A stretch of 64,000 bases of DNA from Rachicladosporium sp. CCFEE 5018. Taxonomy: Eukaryota; Ascomycota; Dothideomycetes; Cladosporiales; Cladosporiaceae. The DNA is taken from assembly GCA_002077045.2 (NCBI GenBank), contig KZ111140.1, positions 1,329,856 through 1,393,855 on the forward strand, given 5' to 3'. The notes under the pieces are model-generated. The model was given only the letters and a program-made list of their open reading frames with translations. It was not told where the DNA came from and ran no database searches. Numbering within the stretch: the first letter of the stretch is position 1; the number at the start of each line of letters is the position of its first letter. Shown here piece after piece: positions 31,600 to 44,400 of the stretch. The position numbers were made by a program, and so were the translations under genes.

Positions 31600-33299
31600 T
31601 CACCTATCCGGCAGCTCATACCTGCGCCCCTCACATCCAGGTGCTTCTACTGGTAACGCACCTCGATTCGCAGCATTGTGCGTCAAGCTCCCATAATGTC
31701 CAGCAAAGTCTTGCTTATCCTTGCCGTATGCTCCACTCCACGCAGATGCGCCGTGCAGTTCCGCAGTGTCTTTCGTGTGGTATGCAGGCATTTCGCTTGC
31801 CGGAGAATCAGAGTGCAGCTCTGTTGCATGGCCAGAGAATGTCATCTTTGAGTCGTCATCGTAATTATGCTGGGCATCGCTCGCCGAGGCTGGTATCTGC
31901 TGCCGTCTGCGTCGTCTTCGGAGTCCGAAGAGAACCGCCACTGCAATGAAGGCCAACAATACGATAGCGCCGACGACAATGCCAGCGATGGCGCCCCCAC
32001 CTAGTCCAGACCCAGTCCGTGCCTGCTGGATTGAGGTTGCATTCCGAGCAGCAGCTTCCTCGATGGACAGTATGGGCACCAGCCTTGGGCTGTCGAGAGT
32101 GTCGAACGTCGTCTGTGCAACAGTGAAGTTCTGCCGCTCCCAGTCTACCGTAATGTAGGCTTCCTGCAGGAAAGTGCGTCCGATAGTGTACTGAGTGTCG
32201 TTCACTGCACGTCGGATCGGGAAGTAGTTGGTCGGGGTGTCGTAGAATGGGTAGCTAGCTTGCAGGTCAAAAGCAGCATAAGGCAGGGAGATTGTCTGCG
32301 TGACCTCTGAGCTGTCCCCTGCGTCAGTGGCCAAGGTGAAGGTAACACTCGGCTGCAAAGTGAGCAAGTCGCTGCGCACTGTGTCGTTAACAAGGAACAG
32401 ATCAGTAGTGTTGTCGTAGTTCAGACCGAAAGCACGGGTGAAGGCGGCGATCGCATCGTCTGGTAGCCAAATATGAGGGACTGTACTGTCTATGAAGTGG
32501 TAGGTCGTGGATGGCAGAAGCTCAGCTGACCCAAGCAAAGTGTTCTGGGCACTGATCTTCTGCACGCCAACCTGGAGTGGCCGCGAATCGTCTCCGTTCA
32601 TCGCAAAGCTCACATTCGACGGCGTGAAGCGGCTTGTGTCATAGCCACCGAGCGTGAGACATGCCGGTGCTTTGCCTCTGTAAGCAGCGCCTGCTGTGTA
32701 CCCGAAGGAGGAGCTGGGAATCATGCCCTTGCCGACAAGATTCGTCATGCAAGAGTCCAGTGGATTTGTGAAGGTCGTGAAGTTGATGGGCTTGTGTCCG
32801 AGTCCGAACTGAGCAAGATAATAGCTTTTGTCCTACAAAACACGTCAACACTGCTCTTGTACGACTTACTCGAGAGACCACCTACTGCGATACTTGCAAT
32901 GACTTGATGGTCAAGCGACAGGGCATGGCTTTCGTTGCCCAGTTTTATGGCATCAAACCCATATGCTCCGTTACCTGTGTAGCCTAGCACGGTCTCCTGT
33001 GCAGTCAAACTGAAGATCCCGTTCGGCACCCAGGTGCTGCTCGCATTCGTGTCATAGCCGGTGCTGTCGCCCAGAGCGCCTCGAGTGTACGTGCAGTTCA
33101 CTGGATCATTCGCAGTACAACCTGCCGCGTTCAGCACCCAGGTCTCCTGCCCTGCTGTACTCGGCAATACGCGGAAAGGCTGCTGTGGCGTTCCGACCTC
33201 GATGATGAATGTGTTCCAGGATCCGTCGTTGCCGTCCCAGTAGGATGACGGTCTCCAGCTCCAGGGTGCTGGTATGGTAGTACTGGTGGTATTCGCCAT
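31600..33299 (-). CDS. Aspartic-protease-like membrane protein, catalytic motif missing (copy B)
   Basis: Exons 32886-33299 and 31600-32832 with the same 53-nt intron, 548 aa, no length change from copy A. STAG again replaces DTGS in the first loop and DST stands in the second, so the loss of catalysis predates the split of the copies. The membrane helix is slightly changed (IVVGAIVLLAFIAVAVLFGL). An in-frame TAG six codons upstream of the ATG at 33299 rules out direct extension of the frame, but the TAG belongs to a possible intron acceptor (tattag), so a spliced signal-peptide exon remains possible. Confidence 0.85.
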
Positions 33300-34462
33300 G
33301 GTCGCGCTTCGTTTCTAATACGCGAGAGCTGCTGTGGAGGATGGTAAGGAGACGGCTCAAATCGTACCAGGCAAAGGACTGCGAGCCAGTGACGGGAATT
33401 TGTATATCCGTATATTTGTCCGAGGTCCTGCTAGAAGGCTGTGCGTGTCTGTATCGTCAGAAAGTCACATCATGTCAGATGTTGTCGAGAATGATGGGAT
33501 CAAAGATTCCAGCTGTCAGGATAGCGATGCTCTTCGGTAGTCGTTCGTAGACGACTCAAGATCCTCGACAAGATCGAATACCTCGAGATCTGATCGAGTT
33601 ACCTTGCACGAACAGGTCGACAGTCGGTTTTGGCGAGGTTGTCCCATGTAATGCAGCGGGTGTGCTCACCCTAGGGCTGTGCAACTACCTACAGTAATGA
33701 TTCGCGTGAGCATCCGAGGCCTTACCAATCCTCCAGAGACTAGCGGCACGGAATACTGTATGCAGGATCGAACAGCGTCGCGCGCACATGTCGCGTCTCC
33801 CGAAGACCTTTCCGCACAAGAATGGCCTTGCAGAAGCTGCCTGTTCCGACGAGCTCATAGATGCGCAATCCTGTACTGCGCCGTCTGACACTGTAAGCGA
33901 GGACAACCTTAATCTCCACACATTTCGAAACGATCAGCAGAACCCGTTCGTTCGTGTGAGGCTGAGTGAGCGATGCGCTTTTGTGGCACGTGCGGTGTGG
34001 GTCTCTCAATTTGCATGTATTGCACAGGGCAATTTCCATCCTTCGCTCGTTTGACTACGCTCCCCGTCCGGCGACCCCAACATACACCTCGACCTCGAAA
34101 TAGTCGTTGCACCCCGGCTGGCATTTCTCTGTTCCGCTGGCATGCTGTCCCAATTGGCGGGGGAGCCAATGAACGCTAGGCTGTTGACGATCTGCAATAA
34201 TTATCCATACTGCCAGCGTGTGGCACGTCGATTGTGCCATGACTTGTGAGATTGCTTCCGTAAGCGGCCACCAGGACCGCATCGCATCTTCTCAGCCCCG
34301 TACACATTGGCAGATCAGTAAGTCTGGGGACAACTATTGGACTTTGATGTTCACCCTCAAGTCTCGTATCTCAACCTTGAACGCAGTGTGCTCTTCTATC
34401 TGTATTTGCAGCTTTCTTTTGTCGGTCGCTTAAGAGCTTTCGCTCATCACACTCCTTTCGTA
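33300..34462. promoter_or_regulatory. Shared divergent intergenic region (copy B)
   Basis: Counterpart of 3158-4335. Conserved in layout, with several small indels. No specific motif recognised. Confidence 0.4.
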
Positions 34463-36631
34463 ATGGCGCGCATGTTCGTCAAGCTTACCTTGCTCGGCTT
34501 ATTGGCCACATCGGCTCTAGCACATCCAGATCTTGAACCACGACAGACGTTCGCAAACACCACATCGCCGACCTTCACGTTCAATAAATCTCAAACAAGG
34601 ACTTCGCTGAACGGGGCGGAGAGCGGCGTCACCAAGCAGACTGAGACAGGTCTCGTCGATGCAGTTCCCACGAGCTCGCCAGAGCCAAGCAGTGTTGGGT
34701 CGAGTGCAGAAACGAAGCAAACTCTGATTAGTCTTGTTGACGCGACTACGACGACCTCGCCCGGAACCTCGGCCACTTTTACGCACTTGAAGCCATCAGG
34801 AGTAGCCGAGACAAAGGAAAGCCAGGGTGTACTGGTACCAACCACGACTGCACAAGAAGTGACCACGAGTTCGCCACAAGGGGCAGCTGCTCAATCGTCG
34901 AGTACTACTGCAACAGCATTGGAACAGGTCGGCAACACTAGTGCTCCCTCCCCGACTACGAGCGTCGTGGTCACGACAGCTCCGGTCACAATACCGACAA
35001 TAGCAGCGACAGATCTGGCTGGCGTGATAGCTTCGCTCGCAGGTAGCGCGGAGACTACCAACGTAGCACCCACCAATGCGATACCAACGACTGCAGCAGC
35101 TACAAAGGCTCCAGAGACCACGCCTAAGCCTGTACTGAGCTTCACGTTCGCACCAGCGTCGGACGCTGTGGGATCTTCAGTCGCAGGAACTACAACACCA
35201 GTAGCACCCATTGTCGTGACTATAGGTTCCGCAGTTGTGAGCCAGAATAGCCAATCTCAATTCGTCGTAGGCAGCGAGACACTTACGCCTGGCGGAGCAG
35301 TGACACGAGGCAGCACTACAATCTCCTTAGCGTCCTCAGCTACGGCTATCGTCGTCAACGGTCAGACCACCGCTCTCCCGACAGCATCACCGCAAGCAAT
35401 CGCATCGCCACCTGCTATAGTGCTCGGAAGCTCGACGATCACTCGCAACAGCGCTGCGCAGCTTGTTGTCGGCTCGCAAACACTGTCAGCTGGAGGACCG
35501 GCGATCGTAGCGAGTGGAACTACTATCTCGCTTGCGCCCTCCGCTACGGCAATAGTTGTCAACGGCGCAACTTCTCAGATCCTCTACACGCACAGCGTTC
35601 AGCCGCCAGCCGGGCCTACCATAATCTCCATTGGATCTTCGATTGTGACTGCGAATTCGGCTTCCCAATTCGTCGTAGGATCGCAGACGTTGAGTGCGGG
35701 TGGTGCCGCTATAACGCAAGGCGGCACGACCTTCTCGCTGGCCACCTCCGCGACAGCGCTGATGGTCAACGGTCACACGTCGGCAATACAGAGTGTGGCA
35801 GCTGCAGCGCCGAGTCCGCGTGCCGCAGTCATTACAGTAGGCTCAGATACGATCACAGCCAATCAAGCTTCAGCGTTCGTGATCGGCAGCCAGACACTTT
35901 CGGCAGGAGAGGCTATCACTATTTCCGGCACTGCAATCTCACTAGCCACTCAAGGAACTGCTATAGTCGTCAATGGCCAGACTACGCCAATCGTGGTCCC
36001 TGCTGCTGCACCCATCACGCTGGGTCCCGGCGCAGCAGCGACGCCGATCGCCTCCGGCGCCTTCGTCCTCCCCTCCGACTCGAATCTCCAAGCAGGTTCT
36101 GCAATAACGATAGGTGGCACTACCTACTCTGTCCCATCAACCGGGTCCACCTTGATAGTGAATGGTCGAGTCATAGCAGCGCCTACGCCTCAAAGCATCA
36201 CACTCGGCTCTTTGATGGCGGCCGTCACACCTACACTAATCGGGAGCCAGACGGCTTACATCGTCGCGGGCCAGACTCTGACTCAAGGAGGGAACGTAGT
36301 TATCGCAAGTCAGACACTCAGTATTGTAAGTGGTGGGGCAGCAATCATCGTAGCAAGCGGAGGGTCGACGCAGACGGATAGTGTAGCGGCCGCGATCATG
36401 ACTGTCTTCAATACTAAGAGCAGTACATTGATGAGCAGCACATTGACGAGCGCGGCGTCGACAACGCCGAGCACGACGACAAAAGTGAGTGCTAGTGCCA
36501 GCTCAGCAATTCCGAGTGGCGCTACAACAACGGCTTTGCTAGGAGAGTCTGGCGCGCAGGGTAGTGTGCGATTGCATGGAGCTGCGGTGGCGCTGATGCT
36601 TCTTCTCTTCGCTGGTACTTGGGCTTTGTAG
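34463..36631 (+). CDS. GPI-anchored Ser/Thr-rich repeat wall protein (copy B)
   Basis: 722 aa; the start is the ATG matching 4336. Same signal peptide, stalk, six repeat units and GPI tail (AVALMLLLFAGTWAL). Amino acid changes concentrate in the Thr/Ser stalk and between repeat cores, while the cores (FVVGSQTLSAGG, AIVVNG) are kept. Net gain of two residues lies in the Ser-rich spacer before the GPI tail. Confidence 0.85.
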   Translation: MARMFVKLTLLGLLATSALAHPDLEPRQTFANTTSPTFTFNKSQTRTSLNGAESGVTKQTETGLVDAVPTSSPEPSSVGSSAETKQTLISLVDATTTTSPGTSATFTHLKPSGVAETKESQGVLVPTTTAQEVTTSSPQGAAAQSSSTTATALEQVGNTSAPSPTTSVVVTTAPVTIPTIAATDLAGVIASLAGSAETTNVAPTNAIPTTAAATKAPETTPKPVLSFTFAPASDAVGSSVAGTTTPVAPIVVTIGSAVVSQNSQSQFVVGSETLTPGGAVTRGSTTISLASSATAIVVNGQTTALPTASPQAIASPPAIVLGSSTITRNSAAQLVVGSQTLSAGGPAIVASGTTISLAPSATAIVVNGATSQILYTHSVQPPAGPTIISIGSSIVTANSASQFVVGSQTLSAGGAAITQGGTTFSLATSATALMVNGHTSAIQSVAAAAPSPRAAVITVGSDTITANQASAFVIGSQTLSAGEAITISGTAISLATQGTAIVVNGQTTPIVVPAAAPITLGPGAAATPIASGAFVLPSDSNLQAGSAITIGGTTYSVPSTGSTLIVNGRVIAAPTPQSITLGSLMAAVTPTLIGSQTAYIVAGQTLTQGGNVVIASQTLSIVSGGAAIIVASGGSTQTDSVAAAIMTVFNTKSSTLMSSTLTSAASTTPSTTTKVSASASSAIPSGATTTALLGESGAQGSVRLHGAAVALMLLLFAGTWAL
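35210..36358 (+). repeat. Six degenerate tandem protein repeats (copy B)
   Basis: Same six units of 50-58 aa as in copy A, in the same order. No unit gained or lost between copies. Confidence 0.75.
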
Positions 36632-37735
36632 ACACAGATAACGAATGTATTACTGCTTTCGTCCTGCAGTCCTATGTTGAGCTATTCTTCTCGAACTCAG
36701 GCAGGAGTGGAAGGACGATGATTCACGAGTGGCAGAGAGCAGCACATTCCTGGACGACTTAGCCTGCTGTGTAAATCCCAGCTGTGCCGGGAAAAGTGAT
36801 CGCGTAAAGAATAGTTCAACAGCCTCCAAACTCGATACAAGGTGATGGCGGTGGCGGGAACACTTGTTGTACAGTCCGGCATCGATCATGTTGGTCACAG
36901 CAGCGCTCGCGTAAACGGTCTCTGACGGGAGACTACGCATGGTGTCCACACCGGTCTGTGAAGGTCGTATGCTGTAGACGTGAATTCCATCATGCGCTCT
37001 GCATCCTTCGAAGGCCGTGCAGTCCCTATTTACCAGTGATAAGCAAGCCGGGTGAGCCCGCCTACACAGCATTGGTCGAGTGTAGCATGGCCCTGAAGCT
37101 TAAACAGCCACGTTCGGACTAGGGATTATGAACATCTCCTTCTCTTCACTATATCCCGTCTCCGCGATGGGAGCAATAGCCTCGTGAAGCGAAGAGTATG
37201 CGGGAAAGGCATGTGTGCCGAGAAAACGCAGTCACCAAAGCAAGAGGTTGACAATGCGAACACTGACGACCACCAGTACGTCGATATTCTAGATATCGTG
37301 TACCACTTCAGAGCCACTCTAGGTAAAGATACATGCCCACGATGCCTCAACTCGATCCTCAAGTACTGAGCGCTCACCGGTCGCTCTCGGCTTCAACTCT
37401 TCTTCAGGGTTCTGCTCCGCGCACTGCAATCAATGGCTCGGGACCAACACGTGTAGATCTGCAGCAACTCGCCTTTTCGACCTGGTACCTGGTGCTGTAC
37501 ATGACTCGACGTGGCAGTATCTTGCGCCTCGCAACGCCCCCAGCCCCCATAAAAAGCCGTGCATGTCACAGGAGCGTGGCACCGCACGGTGCTTCTGCCT
37601 GGGATAGTGCCATATCCAGTGCATGAAGACGCTATGTAGTGTCCTGCCTCTTCTGGCGGTAAGAGGTCTACTGTCGTGCATTTCCTCCGTAGGCCCCCTT
37701 CCCATAATTCTTTCCTTCCTCGTTAGCAAGCAGTC
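36632..37735. other. Intergenic, mostly specific to copy B
   Basis: 1.1 kb between the two GPI-type genes. The first 150 bp match copy A after its GPI gene; the rest has no counterpart there. No gene seen. Confidence 0.5.
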
Positions 37736-39878
37736 ATGTCGATGGCGTCTTTCGTTACGCTACTCAGTCTAGTCAGCATCTGCACGCTGCCCGGTCTTGC
37801 ACATCCCGATGTTCGACCACGACAAACGCTCGCCAACACCACCAGCCTCTCGCGATCAGCATCATCTTCGGCTCCAACCATCAACCCCGACCCAATTACA
37901 AGCGACAATCCCTGCGCCGGAGTGTCAGGAACATGCTACGACTGCGGCATATCCGCTCTGAACATCGGTCTCAACAGCTGGTGGACATCGACTTACGATC
38001 TCACCATCGCCACCGAGATCACTCACTATCTCCAATACTATGACACAATCGTCGTGGGTAACGTCTCCACTATTTTCATACCCAGCGCAACGCAGATTCT
38101 GGGCTACAACTACTGGTCGCCCTCGACAATCGCGCCCGGGCTACCAGTATCACTCGCGGAGGGGTTCTTCCCAGATGGCTCTCAGTATGCGGGTACCTTC
38201 ATTGCGCCAGTGGGCATGCTGTTCACAATCTCAAATTTAACGAGCTTTGCCTCCCCGACAGCGTGGATGTCTGGCCCTGGAAGACCTTACGTCTCTTGGA
38301 CCGAGACCGTTGACGGTGCGTCCGTCGAGGAGATGATCATCCCTCCCACGTTTTTCACCAATCCATGGGTCTCGACCATGACCAGTCCAAGGTTTTCTGG
38401 GTCGGTACAAAGCCCAATACCCACTGGGATATGGTCGGCGATCGTGCAGGTCAGTTTCGATGTCGCTTGAAACTTCCGTGAGGCTGACTGGTGTGATTGC
38501 GGTGTACAGGAAATCATTACGTTGCCATCCGCGCCGGGGAGTTGGCCGATGTCTAAGTGCACCAAGACTCCGTCGATCTTTGGTATGTTGCGTTCTGTTT
38601 GAGTTAAGAGACGCCCTACTGACGCGTAACACAGGAGAGCCTACAGTGCATATTCCTGTGAACTTGTTGACAGTCCAAAGTAGCAGTACATCGACCATCA
38701 ATGCGAAGCTGGGGACCACGAGCGAGGTGAAGAGCACTGCAACAGAGACCACTTTATCATCGAGTGTTGTTGGAAGCGCTACGACGATTGCAACATCGGT
38801 TGCAAGCAGTACTGCGACAGCGACAGGACCATCAGAAGGTGGTGTTAGCGATACAGCATCCACCGCAACGACTGCGGTGAATACCGCAAGTTCAGCGGGC
38901 AGTACAACATCGCAGCAAGACGTCGGTGGCGCGATTGCATCTCTACTCGGAGCCGCGAGTTCTCCGACCTCTACAACCCCAAGCCGCTCGGCAACAAGAT
39001 CGTCGACCGCACCGAGCTTCACCTTTGCGCCTGCATCGAAGGGTGACGGGAACACAGCGCTCGCAGCAGGCATCTCGGCCGCGCAAGTCAGCGTGGCTAC
39101 ATCGACCGCATCCCTCGGACCCGACAAAGAGGCGACGCCCGCCGCATTCGCCTTCGCTTCGAGCATCACGATATTACCAGGCTCCGCGGCCACGGTCTCC
39201 GGGACGACGTATTCGGTCCCGATAGAATGGTCCGCTCTGCTCGTGAACGGCAAGACCGCATCCGTTTCTACACCTGAGACGATCACGCTCGGGTCGCTCA
39301 CTGCGGGTATAACGCCGACGGTCATAGCTGGTAATAGCGCCTTCATCATCGACGGAGAGACGCTCACCTCCGGCGGCGCGATCACGGTGGGGAGCCAGAC
39401 CTTGTTCCTATCTGCCACTACATCGGCCAACTCTGCGCTCGAAACGATCACGCTCGGCTCGCTGACCGCTGCCGTGACACCGACGTTGGTAGCAGGTCAA
39501 GGCGCGTACATTATCGATGGGCAGACGCTTACTTCCGGCGGCGGAGTCACGGTCGAGGATCAGACGCTGTTTCTTTCTGCTACTGAATCGGCGAGTGCGG
39601 TCTCAAGTTCGACATCTTCGCAGGGTGATGGTGTGGCAGCGGCCATCATGAGTATGTTTGGTCAAGGGAGTAGTGAATCGACGAGCAGTGAGAGTGGGAT
39701 GAGTCCAGCAAGTGTGATTAGCGCGACGACGACACAGACAGGCAGTGCGTCTACTGCTGCGGCGCTTACGGGAGCGCCGACAAGTGTTGCGGGTAGCTCT
39801 GGTGCTGGAAGAGCCAGGAACTCAGGCAGCCTAGGAGCGTGGCTAGGCATGGTCATGTTAGTGGCGCTGTCAAATTGA
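37736..39878 (+). CDS. Second GPI-type surface protein, present only in copy B
   Basis: Three exons, 37736-38449, 38510-38582 and 38635-39878, give 676 aa. Introns of 60 and 52 nt join ..IWSAIVQ to EIITLPSAPGSWPMSKC and then to GEPTVHIPVNLL. A signal peptide (1-22) is followed by HPDVRPRQTLANTTS, the same mature N-terminus pattern as the neighbouring GPI repeat protein. Residues about 60-255 form a Cys-containing domain (CAGVSGTCYDC, then WWTSTYDLTIATEITHYL) that the neighbour lacks. A Ser/Thr stalk and about three repeat units (ITLGSLTAAVTPTLVAGQ, IIDGQTLTSGGGVTV) follow, then VAAAIMSMF and a hydrophobic C-terminus that looks like a GPI signal. It is a paralogue of the 34463 gene; role inferred as wall or surface protein. 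Confidence 0.82.
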
Positions 39879-40295
39879 TTCATGACACTCGTATGACTGT
39901 ATTTGAAGGCACCTCGTCTCGGCGTCAGGGCGATCTCATTTATCTGCTGAGGCCTGCATTGCTGGCGTCTCATGATGCTATTAAGTTCAAGAATAGAGCT
40001 AATAACATCGTGGTTGTATTCGCCTGGTCGTTACTACACCGGAGTCTTTCTACAGTCTCACGTGTGATGATGATGTATTCACAGGGCAATTCGACCACTC
40101 GGGAAACTACATGTACAGCTCTTGCAAACCTCCGACAAGGGTCCAAATTAAGCTCATACGGCGTAACGTACCGATCCGCGGAAGTGACGTGGCCGCCAAC
40201 TCTCGTGGCTCCAGCTCTCTGGCATCGCCAGGCTGCATCTACCTTACAAAGTCCAGCGTCGCACAACTCTGGTGTCGCCCCAGTACACCGCAGCC
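39879..40295. other. Intergenic upstream of ERD2 copy B
   Basis: 417 bp; only the last ~165 bp match copy A. The right breakpoint of the extra segment lies near 40130. No gene seen. Confidence 0.5.
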
Positions 40296-41412
40296 ATGGC
40301 CGACAGCATGAATATCTTCCGGATCTTCGGCGACCTCTCCCACATGGCCAGCAAGATGATCCTCATTACTGCCATCCACCGCAACAGCAGCGCCGAAGGC
40401 GTCTCCCTGCTCACCCAGCTGCTCTATGGTCTGGTCTTTGTGACGAGATATGTGGACCTGCTCTGGACAGTACCTTGGCACGCGGCCTGGAACTTCGTAT
40501 TCAAGGTCACGTACCTCAGCACGTCGGCTTATGTGGTGTACATCATGATGCGCGTCTTTCCCCGGACGCGGGAGAAGGAGGGGGCGTGGAAACTGGCGAC
40601 GTGGAGTTTGGGCGCGTGCTTGATTGCCACGCCGATTGCTGCACCGTTGCTGGAGGGATGGTACACTTTGGTTATGCCGATTGAGGTACTGCGCCCTCTT
40701 CTCTCGTTACACCCTTCCATTGACTAACAGTATTCAGCTCCTCTGGGTCTTCAGCATAATCCTCGAGTCCGTCTGCATCCTCCCCCAATTGCTCCTCCTC
40801 CGACAAACGTCCGTGCCTACAGTCCTCGATAGCTTCTACCTCGTAGCGCTAGGAAGCTACCGTACTTTCTACCTGATCAATTGGATCTACAAAGCTGCTC
40901 GTGGGCATCATGTAGACTGGGTGTCCATGATCTTCGGCACGCTGCAGACTTTGCTGTACGTTGACTTCGCGTGGGTGTACTACAGTCGGCAGCGTGTAAA
41001 GCTACGGGGAGGCGGCGTGGTGGATTCAGACGACTTGAGCAAGAGCTTCCTCGTGCGGAGGTTCATTGGGAATCAGCGCGTGAGTCAGGATGAGGATGTC
41101 GCAGACAAGGACGCCACGTTGGCTGGGCAGGAGAACGGGACGATTAGGCCTGGAGCCGGGACGAGGCAGTGGGGTGTCAGAGGGATCAGTGTGAGTGCGG
41201 ATGACACGCTGGACCAGCATCAAGGGCATGGCTCGAGCGAGATCGCCAACCCGGATGCCTTTGCGGATGAATATGTTGAGGATGATGATGCGCCTCCGCC
41301 GCCTGCGAAGGACTCGAAGCACAGCCGGAGTGACAGCAGTGAGAGTGTGAAAGCAGATGAGAGTACGACTGAGTGGGCTAGTTCGGTGCGGAAAAGTCAA
41401 GATGATGACTAG
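40296..41412 (+). CDS. ERD2: ER lumen protein-retaining receptor with long acidic tail (copy B)
   Basis: Exons 40296-40685 and 40738-41412, 354 aa, same intron position and length as copy A. The seven-helix core differs by one residue (M for I near position 21). Changes cluster in the acidic tail (for example EYVEDDDA for DYDEDADA), so the tail is less constrained than the core but is kept open in both copies. Confidence 0.95.
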
Positions 41413-41486
41413 TAGCCGTAATATTGTACATTTGTCGTCTATGGTCGTTCTCTCCCTTCTCACTAGGACCTCACCCACAGCTTCCC

Positions 41487-44400
41487 TCACACCCTCGGAC
41501 TCTCCGGCGGCCCCAGATAATTCGGCCTCACGCCCCCAAGATTCACCCACAAACTATTCACCACCATCCCCGGCTCCAGCAACCACAACTTCAGCACATG
41601 CTTCCCCGGGCCCGTGTACGTGGCATTACTATTACTATACCACGCATTACTGGCGACCGCGCCCCTCAGCCCCGCCCATCCAACCGGCAGATTCCCGGCC
41701 GGCTGGTCGATAATGTACTTCACCGTCTGTACGGGCTGAGAATCAAGCTGCAGGTCGTAGCAGAGCGGGCGGTTTGGGTCGGTGTTCAGGGATGTCGTGG
41801 CGACGAGGGTGATGTTGAGGACGTGGCCGGGGACTGAGGTGATGGGAGCGATGGTGTAGAGGTTGTAGGTTAGGGCCGGAGCGGTTGTGAGGTCTAGAGA
41901 TGGCGCTGTGACGGGGAAGAGGGTAAGGCCTGAGAGGGTGCGGGATAGGCCGGGGATGATGGTGTAGGAGACATTGGCTGCGTTGGTGGCGGCTGGCGTG
42001 ATGGAGGAGTAGTGCTCAGCTTCAATTGAGATATGGCCGTCGGACTCGATGTAGCCGTTTGTGTAGTTCAATGGGAGAACGGTGTTGTTGTATGACAGCA
42101 TGAGCTGTGGCATGTTGAATTGCGTGCCGTAGTCTCGGCTTGAGGAGATATTAAGCATTACTATGCCATTGCCTGCGGGTGCGGAGGCAAAGTCCACAGT
42201 CGCCCAAATACGGGATGTCAGTCGTGCCATTGGATGTAAGACTGCCGAAGGACTGGGAGAAGTGAACGAAAGATGCGTTCGAAGTGATGTTCCATTCCAC
42301 GGCGTTAGTGCCCATACTGAATAGGTCGATCCAGCGAGAGGTCGCGCCGTATGGATCGACTAGTGGGAGTGTCAGGGCATTGGACGAGAGGGCGTGGTAC
42401 ATGTCGTCGCCCGGCACGTTGGCGTTGCTCGTCACCACGCTGACACCAAGGTCACCGGCCAGATCGCGCTCCTGTACCTGCACGTACTGCAGTCCAGGCA
42501 GCGCTTGCCGCATTGGCTACTGCCAGTAGGCATATCCAATATGAGTCTGATCCATCATGTGCTCCCACTTCCCGTTCAGTAGCGTGTTGTATTGCACAGT
42601 GAGCTGATGGTCGCGTTCGTATTGTTTGAGCACGTGCTGAGCCATAGAGTTGGCCGAATTTCGACCTTGTGAAGCGTAGAGAGTGTTCTTAGCAACTGAG
42701 ATCATGATGTCGTAGAACACCCAGCCGGCTGTTACAGGGTGATACACCATCTCGAAGAACGCTGGCTGAGTCTCAGTGAGCAAGCTGTCGAGGATGTTTC
42801 GTGCAACGTCGGCCATTTGCTGCCATTCTGCAAGAATTCTGTCGGCTTCACTGTAGTCGATCAAGCTGTAGATCGTTGGGTCGACCAGCTCGTACTTCCT
42901 ACGCCAAGCGGCGATGGAATAGTTGTTCATTAGCTCCGCGGTCTGGGTAGCAACAGTGGGTCCGAACTCCCGCGATGCCCACTACTGCAGCTAAATGATT
43001 GTGCTGTTCTCGTCCCATAGGTCAATGTCGTATGCTAGGTCCAAGAAGTGGCTGATCGGCAATTCAAGCGGCTTGAGATCCCCAACGTTGACCACCCAGA
43101 TGCGGCGAGCGTCTCTCTCATACGCCAAGTGCATCTGCTCCCACGTCTTCTGCAGCTGTACAGTGTTGATCCACTTGTAGTCTCGAGGGTCGCCTACGTA
43201 GTCGAAGTGGTAGTATACGCCTGCGCCACCACTACGTTGAGTTTCGTTGCCAACAGGGAGACGACGAATGTTGCCCCAATTATCGTCGGTCCAGAGGAGG
43301 GTGATCCAGTCAGGCACCCGCATACCATTCTCGTAGTAGCCCTGGACTTCCTTGTACAGACACCAGGGCTGGGGGACGGCATCGGAATTTGAGACTGCTT
43401 CTGTGCCCCAGATGTCCTCTGGGATCTGCGTCTGATTCGCCACTACGTTCTCCAGTAGCCCCGTTTCATCGCTCGCCGTCAGGGCCGTGTCACCGCTTCC
43501 ACGCATGCCTAGATCTCATTGTTAGTGCACAGAAAAACGGCTGAGTGTCTTCAGACATACCCATGGTGAGCACAGTCTCATACGGCTTCGCCCGCTCCGC
43601 ACCTTCTACGAAGAACGGATAGATGGACTCGTTGTTCGTGTTCCACTGCTAGGGACCCTTCCCAAAAACGTTCCACTCTTTAGTACTGCGTGCGAGTGGC
43701 TCAGTATGGCTGCTACCCATCACGATCCCATACTCATCAGCCAAAGCTTGTGTCCGCGGATCGTCCACGTTGAACATGGAGTTCCATTGCGCGGGCCAGA
43801 GATAGTTTGGTCTCAGCCGAAGTAAGAGCTCGAAGATTGATTCGTAGAAATCCGCATTGAAGCAGGGACCCCAGGGAGAGGGAGGAAACTTAGCGTTCAC
43901 GTACCCTGTAAGCGCCGGAGCTTCGTCATTGAGGAAGATTTCGCGATAACGGACTGATGGCGATTTCTGGACTACGGCCCTTGTCTGTGCCCAGACTGCC
44001 GAGTGTTTCTGCGGCGGCGAGTCGGCGTACCAGTATCATGGCGAGACACCAATCTGTTCAGAGATCGAGTAGAGGCCATACATGGTGCCGCGACGATTGG
44101 AGCCTGCGATGACCACAGCTCGTGAGACGCCTTCCATTGGCTTATCCACTACAGTCGAAACATATGCCTCCCAAGCCCCCTCAATGGCACTGCCATCAAT
44201 CTTCCCAGCCGCGATCAGGCTGTCGATGATCGAAGAGTTGCCAATCGTCCCAGTAAGGATGGCGCCGCCCTTCATACCAGCTGTGCTGATGGCAAAGTCA
44301 TTTCTGCCCGTCACGTTGAAGACCATGCTAGCATTCAGTGTTGGGGTGGCGCCAGCCTTGAGCAATGTAACGGCTCCGTCCGTGCCTGTCACGCGCCCAA

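Noticed and set aside
38237..39451. 404-aa minus-strand frame over the second GPI gene
   Set aside because: Antisense shadow caused by the Thr/Ser/Ala codon bias of the repeat protein; no start context or domain supports it.
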